DNA of 51,840 nucleotides, from positions 1 to 51,840 of the forward strand of contig NZ_JACIEU010000030.1 of NCBI RefSeq assembly GCF_014197035.1, in the 5' to 3' direction. The stretch's first letter is position 1. Each line of letters starts with the position of its first letter. This DNA comes from Sphingobium scionense (GTDB taxonomy: Bacteria; Pseudomonadota; Alphaproteobacteria; Sphingomonadales; Sphingomonadaceae). The position numbers and the translations under genes are program-made. Below are positions 1 through 8,370 of this stretch, in pieces. Below the pieces are notes generated by a model. It had not been told where the DNA came from and did not search any database. It saw only the letters and a program-made list of their open reading frames with translations.

Positions 1-708
1 TATATCCCGCTCTTCCATACGCAGCTCCTCGCGGCGCTGCCGATAATCTCACATCTCGACCCTCAGCTCCACTGCGTCTGCTATCGGATGCGTACGATTA
101 ACCGCGGGCCACAGTCAGCCCAGGTCATCGACCGGCTAATTGCGTTAAAGGCAGAACGCCCTGAGACGCGCTTCCTGCTCGGCAATCACGAGGAGGCTTT
201 CCTGACCGCCTTGGATGGTCACCGCGATGCCCTCCGATTTTTTGATCGTATCGGCGGGTCGGAGACGATCCTGAACTATGGCATCGCGCCGCACGCATAT
301 GAAGCAGCCGACTTCAGCGAGCTTGCTACGATGCTGCAAGCCGCCGTTCCATCCGCCCACCGAGCCTTCCTCGAAGGCTTCGAAGATATGATTGTCGAGG
401 GTAACTATGTGTTTGTCCATGCCGGCGTCCGCCCGGGCATACCGCTTGAAAAGCAAAGAGCGAACGATCTGCGTTGGATCCGCGACGACTTCTTGCGCGC
501 ACCTGGCAATAAAAATAGACCCATCATTCCTGGTATGTTGATCATCCATGGGCATACCATCTTTGAGAAGATAGTCGAGCACCCCGGTCGAATTGGATTG
601 GATACAGGCGCTTATCGCTCGGGCATACTGACCGCGATGGGATTTGAGGGCGGCGAGCGGTGGATCCTACAACAAAGCTGTCAACAGCCGCAACATAAGG
701 GTGCATGA
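1..708 (+). CDS. Metallophosphatase-family protein, N-terminal part degraded or cut by the window edge
   Basis: The reading frame is open from base 1; the first ATG in it is at 88. The body resembles serine/threonine-type calcineurin-like phosphatases: GNHEE (about residues 32-36 from the ATG), VFVHAGVRPG and the late motif HGHT with LDTGA are all visible. The two N-terminal metal-binding motifs of the family (GDxHG and GDxxDRG) are not recognisable. Where the second should be, just before GPQSAQVIDRL, the sequence reads RMRTINRG. So either the 5' part is decayed (pseudogene) or the sequence near the window edge is poor. The bare ORF 88-708 would encode 206 residues lacking two metal-binding motifs and is unlikely to be active. 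It is not obviously part of the EPS locus downstream. Family assignment is fairly sure; functionality is doubtful. Confidence 0.6.
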   Translation, partial: YIPLFHTQLLAALPIISHLDPQLHCVCYRMRTINRGPQSAQVIDRLIALKAERPETRFLLGNHEEAFLTALDGHRDALRFFDRIGGSETILNYGIAPHAYEAADFSELATMLQAAVPSAHRAFLEGFEDMIVEGNYVFVHAGVRPGIPLEKQRANDLRWIRDDFLRAPGNKNRPIIPGMLIIHGHTIFEKIVEHPGRIGLDTGAYRSGILTAMGFEGGERWILQQSCQQPQHKGA

Positions 709-742
709 CGAGTTCAGACAACAAGTGGATGCAGGAATTGGC

Positions 743-771
743 TTGCACGACCACACGGTCAGTGATATTTT
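743..771 (+). promoter_or_regulatory. Putative sigma70-type promoter upstream of the small secreted protein gene
   Basis: TTGCAC at 743-748 and TATTTT at 766-771 are separated by exactly 17 bases. Transcription would start near 778, about 25 bases before the ATG at 803, in an A-rich stretch. This is a match by eye to the housekeeping consensus only. Confidence 0.4.
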
Positions 772-802
772 AAAAAAAATTTCCTCGAAAGGGATAATCG
801 AT

Positions 803-1051
803 ATGGGCTTCCGCGTCCTCCTTGCCGGCGTAATGACATCGTCTCTGATAGCCGCGCCGGCTATGGCAAATTCCGCTTCATCACTTTCCGTCGCCAAGGC
901 GGCAAATGTGAAGGCTGTGACCTCGTCCAAGAAATCGAGCAAGCTGCTGGAGGGGGGGCCCCTAATCGCCCTCTTGGGAGGCGCTGCGATTGTTGCTGGT
1001 GCTATCGTGATCGTGGCTGACGATAACGATAGCAAGCCAGATAGCAATTGA
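803..1051 (+). CDS. Small secreted or membrane protein, 82 aa, function unknown
   Basis: Starts at the ATG at 803, preceded by GAAAGGGA as a ribosome-binding site; an upstream ATG at 644 in the same frame would add a non-signal-like extension and overlap the previous gene. Residues 1-23 form a signal peptide (basic start, hydrophobic core, APAMA cleavage motif). A Ser/Lys/Ala-rich stretch follows, then a glycine/alanine-rich hydrophobic segment (about residues 52-70, GGPLIALLGGAAIVAGAIVIV), then an acidic tail ending DDNDSKPDSN. The layout suggests an exported protein anchored by a C-terminal membrane helix. I do not recognise a named family. It has its own likely promoter and precedes the polysaccharide locus. 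Confidence 0.65.
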   Translation: MGFRVLLAGVMTSSLIAAPAMANSASSLSVAKAANVKAVTSSKKSSKLLEGGPLIALLGGAAIVAGAIVIVADDNDSKPDSN

Positions 1052-1229
1052 TGTCGTGAAATAAGGCCTTAAATTATCGCCGGATTGAGTGCATTCCCAA
1101 GGCAACTACAGCCAAGCGAGTAGCGCATCGGCATTATATAGATAGGCGAATGCCAAAGAATCGGGATTACCGATTCAACTGACCTAATCAGCCAGATTAG
1201 CCACTAGCCATAATCTTAGCTTTCAGGCC

Positions 1230-1403
1230 TTATCTAGCCTGAGTCGGCGCAGGCGACATGTCCGGTTCTGCCGGTTCATGTTCCAATATAGACGGCGTTT
1301 CAGGGACGTCGGGAACTAATTCTATAGGCACATACGCCCATCCATCAAACAGCATAGGCTTGCTGCTCACGATGCGGCGCAATTCTCCATCCTGAAATAT
1401 CAT
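1230..1403 (-). CDS. Possible small hypothetical protein
   Basis: An ORF on the reverse strand that could start at an ATG at 1430 or, better, at the internal ATG at 1403. Only the latter has a plausible ribosome-binding site at reasonable spacing (GGGGTGAGG, a few bases upstream). The 57-residue product begins MIFQDGELRRIV and ends in a Pro/Glu-rich tail (PDVPETPSILEHEPAEP). No family is recognised. It lies alone between a forward small secreted protein and a forward membrane protein. It may be real because its composition is protein-like and the ribosome-binding site is good, but no independent evidence is visible. Confidence 0.35.
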   Translation of the reverse strand: MIFQDGELRRIVSSKPMLFDGWAYVPIELVPDVPETPSILEHEPAEPDMSPAPTQAR

Positions 1404-1627
1404 TGGAAGCCTCACCCCTAAGGTTGCCATCCCCCTATACTATGAAGCGATGCGGCGTGAAACCGAGAATTCGGCAGTTCATCCGATTTAGCATCCTCTG
1501 GATGAAAGCTTTGAGGACTACAATCCACATGAGTGACCCCTATGTCACTCAGGCCATTCCTGCGTCCAGATAGTCTTTTGGTAGAAGTTTGTCATATTCT
1601 TGAGCGAGGCAGTACCTCTCACCAAAA

Positions 1628-1945
1628 ATGAACATTCCCGAATTCTACCACGAGATCACTCTATGGATCAGCCGCACAACGGGCTTATCCGACCCCATTT
1701 TGCATATACATGCCGGATTGGTGGTGCTGTTGACGGCACGCCTTATTTGCGCTCGGTCGCTAGGAACGTTTATTCCTTTTTTCTTCGTGATTCTGGCTGA
1801 GGCGACCAATGAGATTCTCGACTATATGGCCTATGGCTGGCGCCAAGCGGACACATATCTGGATATCGCCAATACTTTATTCTGGCCCCTCGTGATCAGC
1901 TTGGTTGTCCGTCTGCGACCGGTGCCGAGGCGGGATCATCGGTAA
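1628..1945 (+). CDS. Small integral membrane protein, 105 aa, function unknown
   Basis: The protein has two or three hydrophobic helices: about residues 27-44 (LHIHAGLVVLLTARLICA), 46-60 (LGTFIPFFFVILAEA) and 82-95 (ANTLFWPLVISLVV), with a basic C-terminus RLRPVPRRDHR that should lie in the cytoplasm. Conserved-looking polar residues between the helices (EATNEILDYMAYG) recall small VanZ-like or phosphatase-like membrane proteins, but I cannot name a family. It ends 66 bases before glmS. The ATG at 1628 has only a weak upstream purine stretch, so the exact start is uncertain. Confidence 0.6.
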   Translation: MNIPEFYHEITLWISRTTGLSDPILHIHAGLVVLLTARLICARSLGTFIPFFFVILAEATNEILDYMAYGWRQADTYLDIANTLFWPLVISLVVRLRPVPRRDHR

Positions 1946-2011
1946 GGCAGATAACTTGCTTTACAAAGCCTGTTATGATTAAGACGCGCTCGCATTTAGG
2001 GGGCCGTTTTC

Positions 2012-3835
2012 ATGTGCGGAATAGTTGGGATTGTAGGCCATAAGGATGTCGCAGCTCGGCTGCTGGATGGTCTTAAGCGCCTAGAATATCGAGGGTACGA
2101 CTCCGCCGGTATTGCCACTTGCGGTGACGGAACGATCGAGCGGCGGCGGGCCTCCGGGAAACTGAACAATCTGGCCAATGAACTCCAGGTCGCCCCTCTG
2201 CTTGGAGCCGTTGGAATCGCGCATACACGTTGGGCCACCCATGGAGGCCCAACCATCAACAATGCTCATCCCCATGCCACTGCTGAGGTCGCTGTCGTTC
2301 ACAATGGCATAATCGAGAATTTCAAGCCGCTCCGGGATATGCTCATCGCCCGCGGTCGCATCTTTACAAGTGAGACCGATACTGAAGTCGTGGCGCATCT
2401 GATCAGCGAGAAGGTGGAAGCCGGGGCCGATCCCATAGATGCAGTACGAGAGATGCTCCCTCAACTCCGCGGCGCCTTTGCTCTGGCGATCCTGTTTCGT
2501 GATCGGCCTGATTTATTAATCGGAGCACGACTTGGTTCTCCGCTGGTCGTAGGAATCGGGGAAGGGGAAAGCTATCTGGGCTCAGACGCGCTTGCACTCG
2601 CTTCACTGACCCAGCGTGTTATCTATCTGGAGGAAGGCGATTGGGTCATCTGCTCACGCGATGACGTGCGGATCTTTGATCAGGATAATCAGCCAACCCA
2701 GCGCCCGGTCACCCTGTCGGGTGTCGACGGTGAGCTGATTTCAAAGGGCAACCATCGCCATTATATGATCAAGGAGATCTATGAGCAGCCCATCGTCGTT
2801 GCTCAGACCCTGCGATCCTATCTGCGGCGTATCGACGAGACGCTGACGCTACCTATCCCAGATTTCGACCTCTCCCAGATAAAGCGCGTAACAATCGTAG
2901 CCTGCGGCACCAGCTTTTATGCAGGGATGGTTGCGAAATATTGGTTCGAGCAGTTTGCACGCGTACCGGTCGATCTCGATGTCGCATCCGAATTCCGTTA
3001 TCGCGCCCCGGTGATCGAGCCGGGCGGGCTGGCGCTTTTTATCAGTCAGTCAGGCGAAACTGCGGACACTCTTGCAGCACTGCGCCATGCCCGCGAAGAG
3101 GGGCAGAAAATTGCCGTCGTGGTCAATGTGCCCACCAGCAGCATGGCGCGCGAGGCCCATCTGCTTCTGCCGACCCATGCCGGTCCTGAAATCGGTGTGG
3201 CTTCGACCAAGGCCTTTACCTGCCAGCTGGCGGTGCTCGCCGCGCTTGCTGCCAATCTGGCACGTGCCAAGGGGCGCTTGTCGGACGAGGACGAGCATTC
3301 AGTCGTCAAGCATCTTGCCGAAGCCCCGGCTGCGCTCAATGCAGCCCTTGCCTATGAGGACACGATCAAGGCCGTCGCCACCGAAATCGCGATGGCACGC
3401 GACGTGTTGTATCTGGGCCGCGGGACCAACTATCCGCTGGCGCTCGAAGGTGCTTTGAAGCTCAAGGAAATTAGTTATATCCACGCCGAAGGCTATGCGG
3501 CTGGTGAAATGAAGCACGGCCCCATCGCCCTGATCGACGAGACCGTACCGGTCATCGTCATCGCACCTTCGGGTCCGCTCTTTGAAAAGACCGTCAGCAA
3601 CATGCAGGAAGTGCAGGCGCGCGGCGGCAAGGTGGTGTTGATCAGCGACTATGACGGGATCCAGGAAGCAGGTGCCGGTTGTCTCGCGACCATCACCATG
3701 CCAAAGGTTCATCCGTTAATCGCCCCTCTGGTCTACAGCGTGCCGGTGCAGTTGCTGGCCTATCATGTGGCTGTCACAAAAGGCACCGATGTAGATCAGC
3801 CACGCAACCTGGCGAAATCGGTCACGGTCGAGTGA
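2012..3835 (+). CDS. glmS: Glutamine--fructose-6-phosphate aminotransferase (isomerizing)
   Basis: Makes glucosamine-6-phosphate from fructose-6-phosphate and glutamine, the first committed step to UDP-GlcNAc in the cytoplasm. The 607-residue product has the usual length. It starts MCGIVGIVG, where Cys2 is the glutaminase nucleophile after removal of Met, which fixes the start at 2012. The N-terminal Ntn-type glutaminase domain (1 to about 220, with HTRWATHG and HNGIIENF) is followed by two SIS isomerase domains; SQSGETADT and GVASTKAFT are sugar-phosphate-binding motifs. The C-terminus NLAKSVTVE is the family's conserved end. Its position at the head of the polysaccharide locus fits a supply role for the amino sugars made by wecB/wecC and the dehydratase downstream. 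Confidence 0.97.
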   Translation: MCGIVGIVGHKDVAARLLDGLKRLEYRGYDSAGIATCGDGTIERRRASGKLNNLANELQVAPLLGAVGIAHTRWATHGGPTINNAHPHATAEVAVVHNGIIENFKPLRDMLIARGRIFTSETDTEVVAHLISEKVEAGADPIDAVREMLPQLRGAFALAILFRDRPDLLIGARLGSPLVVGIGEGESYLGSDALALASLTQRVIYLEEGDWVICSRDDVRIFDQDNQPTQRPVTLSGVDGELISKGNHRHYMIKEIYEQPIVVAQTLRSYLRRIDETLTLPIPDFDLSQIKRVTIVACGTSFYAGMVAKYWFEQFARVPVDLDVASEFRYRAPVIEPGGLALFISQSGETADTLAALRHAREEGQKIAVVVNVPTSSMAREAHLLLPTHAGPEIGVASTKAFTCQLAVLAALAANLARAKGRLSDEDEHSVVKHLAEAPAALNAALAYEDTIKAVATEIAMARDVLYLGRGTNYPLALEGALKLKEISYIHAEGYAAGEMKHGPIALIDETVPVIVIAPSGPLFEKTVSNMQEVQARGGKVVLISDYDGIQEAGAGCLATITMPKVHPLIAPLVYSVPVQLLAYHVAVTKGTDVDQPRNLAKSVTVE

Positions 3836-3891
3836 TGGCCGCGCTCGGGTGTTCGGGCAGAAACCATAGCAGCGCCGTACGATAATCAAGG

Positions 3892-5826
3892 ATGCTTAAG
3901 GCAATGACGAGGGAAACGCGCAACGCCCTTCTTAGCGCACTGGAGTCACTGACCAGCCTGCCGCGTTCCGTACGTAGATGGCTGGTTTTTGGCTTTGACG
4001 GGCTGCTTTGCCTCGTCGCGGCCTGGATCGCTCTAGCCCTGCGCCTGGGAGAATGGCCGGACAATCTGCGCGCATTGCTGATCCTGACGGCGACCACGCT
4101 CTTTTTCTGGGCGGTGATCGCTTGGCCAGCCGGGGTCTATCGCAACCTCATCCGCTTCTCCGGCGCCCGCGCATCGGGTAGGCTGTTCTACGCCTGCGCA
4201 TTCCTGATGGTTCCGCTGACGATCATCTTCGGCTTCATCCAGATAGGCGGCGTGCCCCGCACAATCGCCATTCTTCACCCGATCATCTTTTTCTTGGCAA
4301 TGATCTTCCTGCGCCTCAGCATGCGCTTCGTCGTCAGCGATTTTCTGCATCTCGCGCGGGGCAAGACCGAGGAGCGGCGGCGACTGCTCATCTATGGCGC
4401 GGGGCGCGGCGGCCAGCAGCTGGCGAACTCCCTGCGGCAGGAGCCGCATCTGGTGCTTATCGGCTATATCGACGATGACGAGCGCCTCAGCAACCAGCAG
4501 CTCGATGGCGTCACCGTCTGGCATTCCTCCATCCTCGATCGCGTCCTGGAAGAACGGCGGGTGGATGAGGTCATCCTCGCGATCCCGAGCGCGCTGCGCG
4601 TGCGCCGACGCGAAATCGTGACCGCGCTGCAAGCCCGCAAGATCCATGTGCGCATGCTGCCGGGCATCGGCCAGTTGATCGATGGGCATTTCGCCGTCAA
4701 CGACATTCGCGACGTGCAGGTCGAGGATCTGCTCGGCCGCGACGCCGTGGCGCCCAATGAATTGCTGATGGGTCGTTCGCTGCTTGCCAAGAATGTGATG
4801 GTGACGGGCGCGGGCGGCTCTATCGGCAGCGAGCTTTGCCGCCAGATCATCCGCTCGCGCCCCAAGCGGCTGATCCTTGTCGAGCAGTCGGAATATTTCC
4901 TGTACGCGATCGAGAGCGAACTGCGTCAGTTAGCCTTGGCGGAAGGCTATGATGTCGAGCTCGTCCCAGAGTTGGCTGATGTCGCCGACCGTTACTCGGT
5001 TTTTCGCATCTTCCGCCGCTGGCAACCCGAGACCGTCTATCACGCCGCTGCCTACAAGCATGTGCCACTGGTCGAGAGCAATCCGATTGCTGGCATGCGC
5101 AATAATATCTTCAGCACCCTCTACTGCGCGCTCGCCGCCGAGGCGGTGGGCGTCAGACGCTTCATCCTGGTGAGCACCGACAAGGCGGTGCGCCCGACCA
5201 ATGTCATGGGCGCGTCCAAACGGGTTTGCGAACTCATCCTGCAAGCGCGCGCGCAGGAGCAGGACAGGACGCTCTTCACCATGGTCCGTTTCGGCAATGT
5301 GCTGGGATCGAGCGGCTCGGTCGTTCCCTTGTTCAAGACGCAGATCGCTGCAGGCGGCCCGGTGACGATCACGCACAGGGACGTCACCCGCTACTTCATG
5401 ACCATCCCGGAAGCCTCGCAGCTCGTGATCCAGGCGGGCGGCATGGCCGAGGGCGGCGAAGTCTTCGTCCTTGATATGGGGCAACCAGTACTCATCCGAG
5501 ATCTGGCGGAAACGATGGTGAAGCTTTCAGGCCTGTCGGTGCGAGACGAGGCGGCGCCAGAGGGCGACATCGAAATTGTCGAAGTCGGATTGCGGCCCGG
5601 CGAGAAGCTTTATGAAGAGCTGCTGATCGGCGACAATCCGGCGCCGACCATGCATTCACGCATCATGCAGGCGCGCGAAGCGGTGCATCCTTGGAATTCA
5701 TTGTCGGATATCCTGGATGATCTGAAAGATTATCTAAAACAAGGCGATGTTCCAGAAGCACTGAGCATTTTACTGAGGCTTGTGCCTGAATATTCGCCCA
5801 AAGTTCTTTTGGAAATGGCAAACTAA
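3892..5826 (+). CDS. FlaA1/CapD/PglF-type membrane-bound nucleotide-sugar 4,6-dehydratase
   Basis: Probably converts UDP-GlcNAc to UDP-4-keto-6-deoxy-sugar, the first step toward bacillosamine, QuiNAc or FucNAc sugars. The 644 residues carry four membrane helices (about 31-50, 61-80, 97-117, 124-142), then a first Rossmann-like domain (YGAGRGG near 168-174), then the catalytic extended SDR domain with GAGGSIGSE near 305-313. The active-site region reads STDKAVRPTNVMGASK (about 427-443). A methionine replaces the usual SDR tyrosine, as in FlaA1/PglF dehydratases. The start could be the ATG at 3892 or the one at 3904; the ribosome-binding AAGGA fits the second slightly better in spacing. The aminotransferase at 19051 and acyltransferase at 18417 would use its product. 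Substrate is inferred. Confidence 0.9.
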   Translation: MLKAMTRETRNALLSALESLTSLPRSVRRWLVFGFDGLLCLVAAWIALALRLGEWPDNLRALLILTATTLFFWAVIAWPAGVYRNLIRFSGARASGRLFYACAFLMVPLTIIFGFIQIGGVPRTIAILHPIIFFLAMIFLRLSMRFVVSDFLHLARGKTEERRRLLIYGAGRGGQQLANSLRQEPHLVLIGYIDDDERLSNQQLDGVTVWHSSILDRVLEERRVDEVILAIPSALRVRRREIVTALQARKIHVRMLPGIGQLIDGHFAVNDIRDVQVEDLLGRDAVAPNELLMGRSLLAKNVMVTGAGGSIGSELCRQIIRSRPKRLILVEQSEYFLYAIESELRQLALAEGYDVELVPELADVADRYSVFRIFRRWQPETVYHAAAYKHVPLVESNPIAGMRNNIFSTLYCALAAEAVGVRRFILVSTDKAVRPTNVMGASKRVCELILQARAQEQDRTLFTMVRFGNVLGSSGSVVPLFKTQIAAGGPVTITHRDVTRYFMTIPEASQLVIQAGGMAEGGEVFVLDMGQPVLIRDLAETMVKLSGLSVRDEAAPEGDIEIVEVGLRPGEKLYEELLIGDNPAPTMHSRIMQAREAVHPWNSLSDILDDLKDYLKQGDVPEALSILLRLVPEYSPKVLLEMAN

Positions 5827-5834
5827 AGTAATAT

Positions 5835-5878
5835 CCATAATCTATTATGGCCACATAGTGATTATTTGGTTTTAATCA
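5835..5878. promoter_or_regulatory. Two AT-rich inverted repeats upstream of wecB
   Basis: The 71-bp gap between the dehydratase and wecB holds CCATAAT-CT-ATTATGG (5835-5850) and TGATTA-N8-TAATCA (5859-5864 and 5873-5878). Both are exact dyads in a stretch far richer in A+T than its neighbours, and they end about 20 bases before the wecB start. They could be a regulator-binding site and promoter for a second transcription unit, or a weak terminator; no T-run follows either. Confidence 0.35.
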
Positions 5879-5897
5879 TTAAATAGGACGGTTATTT

Positions 5898-7061
5898 ATG
5901 AAAATAAAGGTTATGCTTGTTTTCGGCACGCGTCCTGAAGCCATTAAAATGGCTCCTCTTGCCCTTATGCTTACTCATGATGAACGTTTTGACTGTCGGA
6001 TATGCGTTACAGGGCAGCATCGCCAGATGCTGGACCAGGTTCTCAATATTTTCGATCTCAAGGCGTCTTACGATCTTGAGATCATGCGGCCGAAGCAGGA
6101 TCTCAGCGATATAACCAGCGCGGTTTTACTGGGAATGCGTGAGGTCTTCCAGCAGTTCCAGCCGGACATGGTGCTTGTCCATGGCGATACCGCCACGACC
6201 TTCTCAGCAAGCCTTGCTGCTTATTATCACCAAATCCCGATCGGCCATGTCGAAGCTGGTCTTCGGACGCATAATCTTTACTCGCCTTGGCCCGAAGAAG
6301 CCAATCGAAAGCTTACCGGCGCATTGACCGCACTGCATTTCGCGCCGACGCCATCGTCTGAAGCCAATCTACTTCGCGAGGGCGTGGATCAGAGCAATAT
6401 CCTGGTGACGGGCAACACCGTTATCGATGCGCTTTTACAGGTCGTCGACAGGTTGAAGACTGACGAGCTCCTTGTGCGCGAGGTTCAGGCGCAGCTGCCG
6501 CAGTTCGACAATGACCGCCGCATGATGTTGGTGACAGGCCATCGGCGCGAAAGTTTCGGTGGAGGCTTTGAACGCATATGCCAGGCGCTGGCGAAGATCG
6601 CTGCCGATTTCCCGGACGTCGACATCGTCTACCCAGTTCACCTCAACCCGCAGGTGCAGGAGCCGGTCAACCGGCTGCTGGTAGATATCCCAAACATCCA
6701 CTTGATCGCGCCGCAGGAATATTTGCCCTTCGTTTATCTGATGGATCGCGCGCATATCTTGCTGACCGATTCCGGCGGCGTACAGGAAGAAGCGCCATCC
6801 TTAGGCAAGCCCGTCCTCGTCATGCGCGACACGACCGAGCGTCCCGAGGCCGTTGAGGCCGGGACCGTCAAGCTCGTCGGCACCGATACGCAATTGATTG
6901 TACAGGAAGTCACCCGTCTTCTAACAGATGAAGAAGAATATACGCGGATGAGCTTTGCCCATAACCCCTATGGCGACGGCGCTGCGTGTAAGCGCATCGC
7001 CGATGCCTTGGCCGATTGGGCCGAACGACATTTTCAGAACAAGGATAGCGAGGCAGCATGA
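5898..7061 (+). CDS. wecB: UDP-N-acetylglucosamine 2-epimerase (non-hydrolysing)
   Basis: Interconverts UDP-GlcNAc and UDP-ManNAc. The 387 residues match the family's length. The N-terminus MLVFGTRPEAIKMAPL, the block VHGDTATTFSASLAAYY, GHVEAGLRTHN near residue 117, GNTVIDAL, VTGHRRE and the late DSGGVQEEAPSLGKPVLVMR with TERPEA are hallmark motifs of the GT-B-like epimerase fold and its allosteric UDP-GlcNAc site. A GGACGG sequence precedes the ATG. The gene overlaps wecC by four bases (ATGA), so translation is probably coupled. With WecC it supplies UDP-ManNAcA for the polymer. Confidence 0.95.
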   Translation: MKIKVMLVFGTRPEAIKMAPLALMLTHDERFDCRICVTGQHRQMLDQVLNIFDLKASYDLEIMRPKQDLSDITSAVLLGMREVFQQFQPDMVLVHGDTATTFSASLAAYYHQIPIGHVEAGLRTHNLYSPWPEEANRKLTGALTALHFAPTPSSEANLLREGVDQSNILVTGNTVIDALLQVVDRLKTDELLVREVQAQLPQFDNDRRMMLVTGHRRESFGGGFERICQALAKIAADFPDVDIVYPVHLNPQVQEPVNRLLVDIPNIHLIAPQEYLPFVYLMDRAHILLTDSGGVQEEAPSLGKPVLVMRDTTERPEAVEAGTVKLVGTDTQLIVQEVTRLLTDEEEYTRMSFAHNPYGDGAACKRIADALADWAERHFQNKDSEAA

Positions 7062-8359
7062 CCAGCCCCACCATTTCCGTCATCGGCCTGGGCTATATCG
7101 GCTTGCCGACAGCCGCCATGTTCGCGTCGCGCAAGGTCAAGGTGATCGGCGTCGACGTCAACGTGAAAGCGGTGGAGACGATCAATCGCGGCGAAATTCA
7201 TATTGTCGAGCCTGACCTCGACATCGCGGTCCATGCGGCCGTCACTGAGGGCTTCCTGCACGCCACTACCACGCCTGAGCCGGCGGACGCCTTTCTGATC
7301 GCGGTGCCGACACCGTTCCGGGGCGACGATCATGATCCTGATCTTAGCTACATCGAAGCAGCGGCCCGCGCGATCGCGCCTGTCCTTCAGGCCGGCAATC
7401 TGGTCGTTCTGGAATCGACATCTCCCGTCGGTGCGACGGAACAGCTTGCCGAGTGGCTGGCGGCCGCGCGTCCGGACCTGAGCTTTCCGCAGGCAGCCGG
7501 CGAAGCGTCAGATATCCGCGTCGCGCATTGCCCCGAGCGTGTTCTGCCCGGCAAGGTCATGCAGGAGCTCATTCATAACGACCGCGTGATCGGTGGCATG
7601 ACGCCCAAATGCTCGGCCGCCGCAGTCGCGCTCTACAAGATTTTCGTCGATGGCGAATGTGTGGTTACGAACGCCCGTACGGCCGAGATGGCCAAACTGA
7701 CCGAAAACAGCTTCCGCGACGTCAACATCGCCTTTGCCAACGAGCTGTCAATCATCTGCGACAAGCTGGATATCGACGTATGGGAACTCATCGCGCTGGC
7801 CAATCGCCACCCTCGGGTCAACATCCTGCAACCTGGGCCAGGCGTCGGCGGGCACTGCATCGCGGTTGACCCGTGGTTCATCGTATCGAAGACCCCGGAA
7901 GAGGCGCGCCTGATCCGCACCGCGCGTGAGGTGAATGATAGCAAACCGCACTGGGTGCTGGACAAGGTCAAGGAGGCTGTCGCGCGGCATCTGGACGCGA
8001 ACCCCGGACAGAGCGAAGCGGACGTGACGATCGCCTGTTACGGGCTGGCGTTCAAGCCGGATATCGATGACCTTCGGGAGAGCCCGGCGGTGGAGATCGT
8101 AAAGGCGTTGGCCGAAACGCATCCGGGGCAGGTGCTTGCTGTCGAACCGAATATCACGACGCTGCCGCCTAAGTTAGTGAAGGCTGCATTGGTGAGCGTT
8201 GGCGATGCTGCCCACGCACAAGTGCATGTAATGTTGGTCGATCACCGCGAGTTTAAGGACGCCGCCGTGCCTACAAAATCTGTTGTAGATGTTCGCGGTG
8301 TGTGGCCTCGGCCACCAGCGGTGCCACGACAAAACGCTGACCTAGCATTGCAATGCTGA
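7058..8359 (+). CDS. wecC: UDP-N-acetyl-D-mannosamine dehydrogenase
   Basis: Oxidises UDP-ManNAc twice with NAD to give UDP-ManNAcA. The 433-residue product opens with the dinucleotide-binding motif GLGYIGLPTA (about 8-17). The UDP-glucose/ManNAc dehydrogenase signature is complete: ESTSPVG, AEMAKLTENSFRDVNIAFANE with the conserved lysine, and the catalytic cysteine in GPGVGGHCIAVDPW near residue 267. The C-terminal UDP-binding domain includes GLAFKPDIDDLRESPA. Assignment to ManNAc rather than glucose rests on its coupling to wecB (ATGA overlap) and on overall resemblance to WecC. The last 25 or so residues are proline-rich and not family-like. Confidence 0.93.
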   Translation: MTSPTISVIGLGYIGLPTAAMFASRKVKVIGVDVNVKAVETINRGEIHIVEPDLDIAVHAAVTEGFLHATTTPEPADAFLIAVPTPFRGDDHDPDLSYIEAAARAIAPVLQAGNLVVLESTSPVGATEQLAEWLAAARPDLSFPQAAGEASDIRVAHCPERVLPGKVMQELIHNDRVIGGMTPKCSAAAVALYKIFVDGECVVTNARTAEMAKLTENSFRDVNIAFANELSIICDKLDIDVWELIALANRHPRVNILQPGPGVGGHCIAVDPWFIVSKTPEEARLIRTAREVNDSKPHWVLDKVKEAVARHLDANPGQSEADVTIACYGLAFKPDIDDLRESPAVEIVKALAETHPGQVLAVEPNITTLPPKLVKAALVSVGDAAHAQVHVMLVDHREFKDAAVPTKSVVDVRGVWPRPPAVPRQNADLALQC

Positions 8360-8370
8360 CTGGCAGCTAA

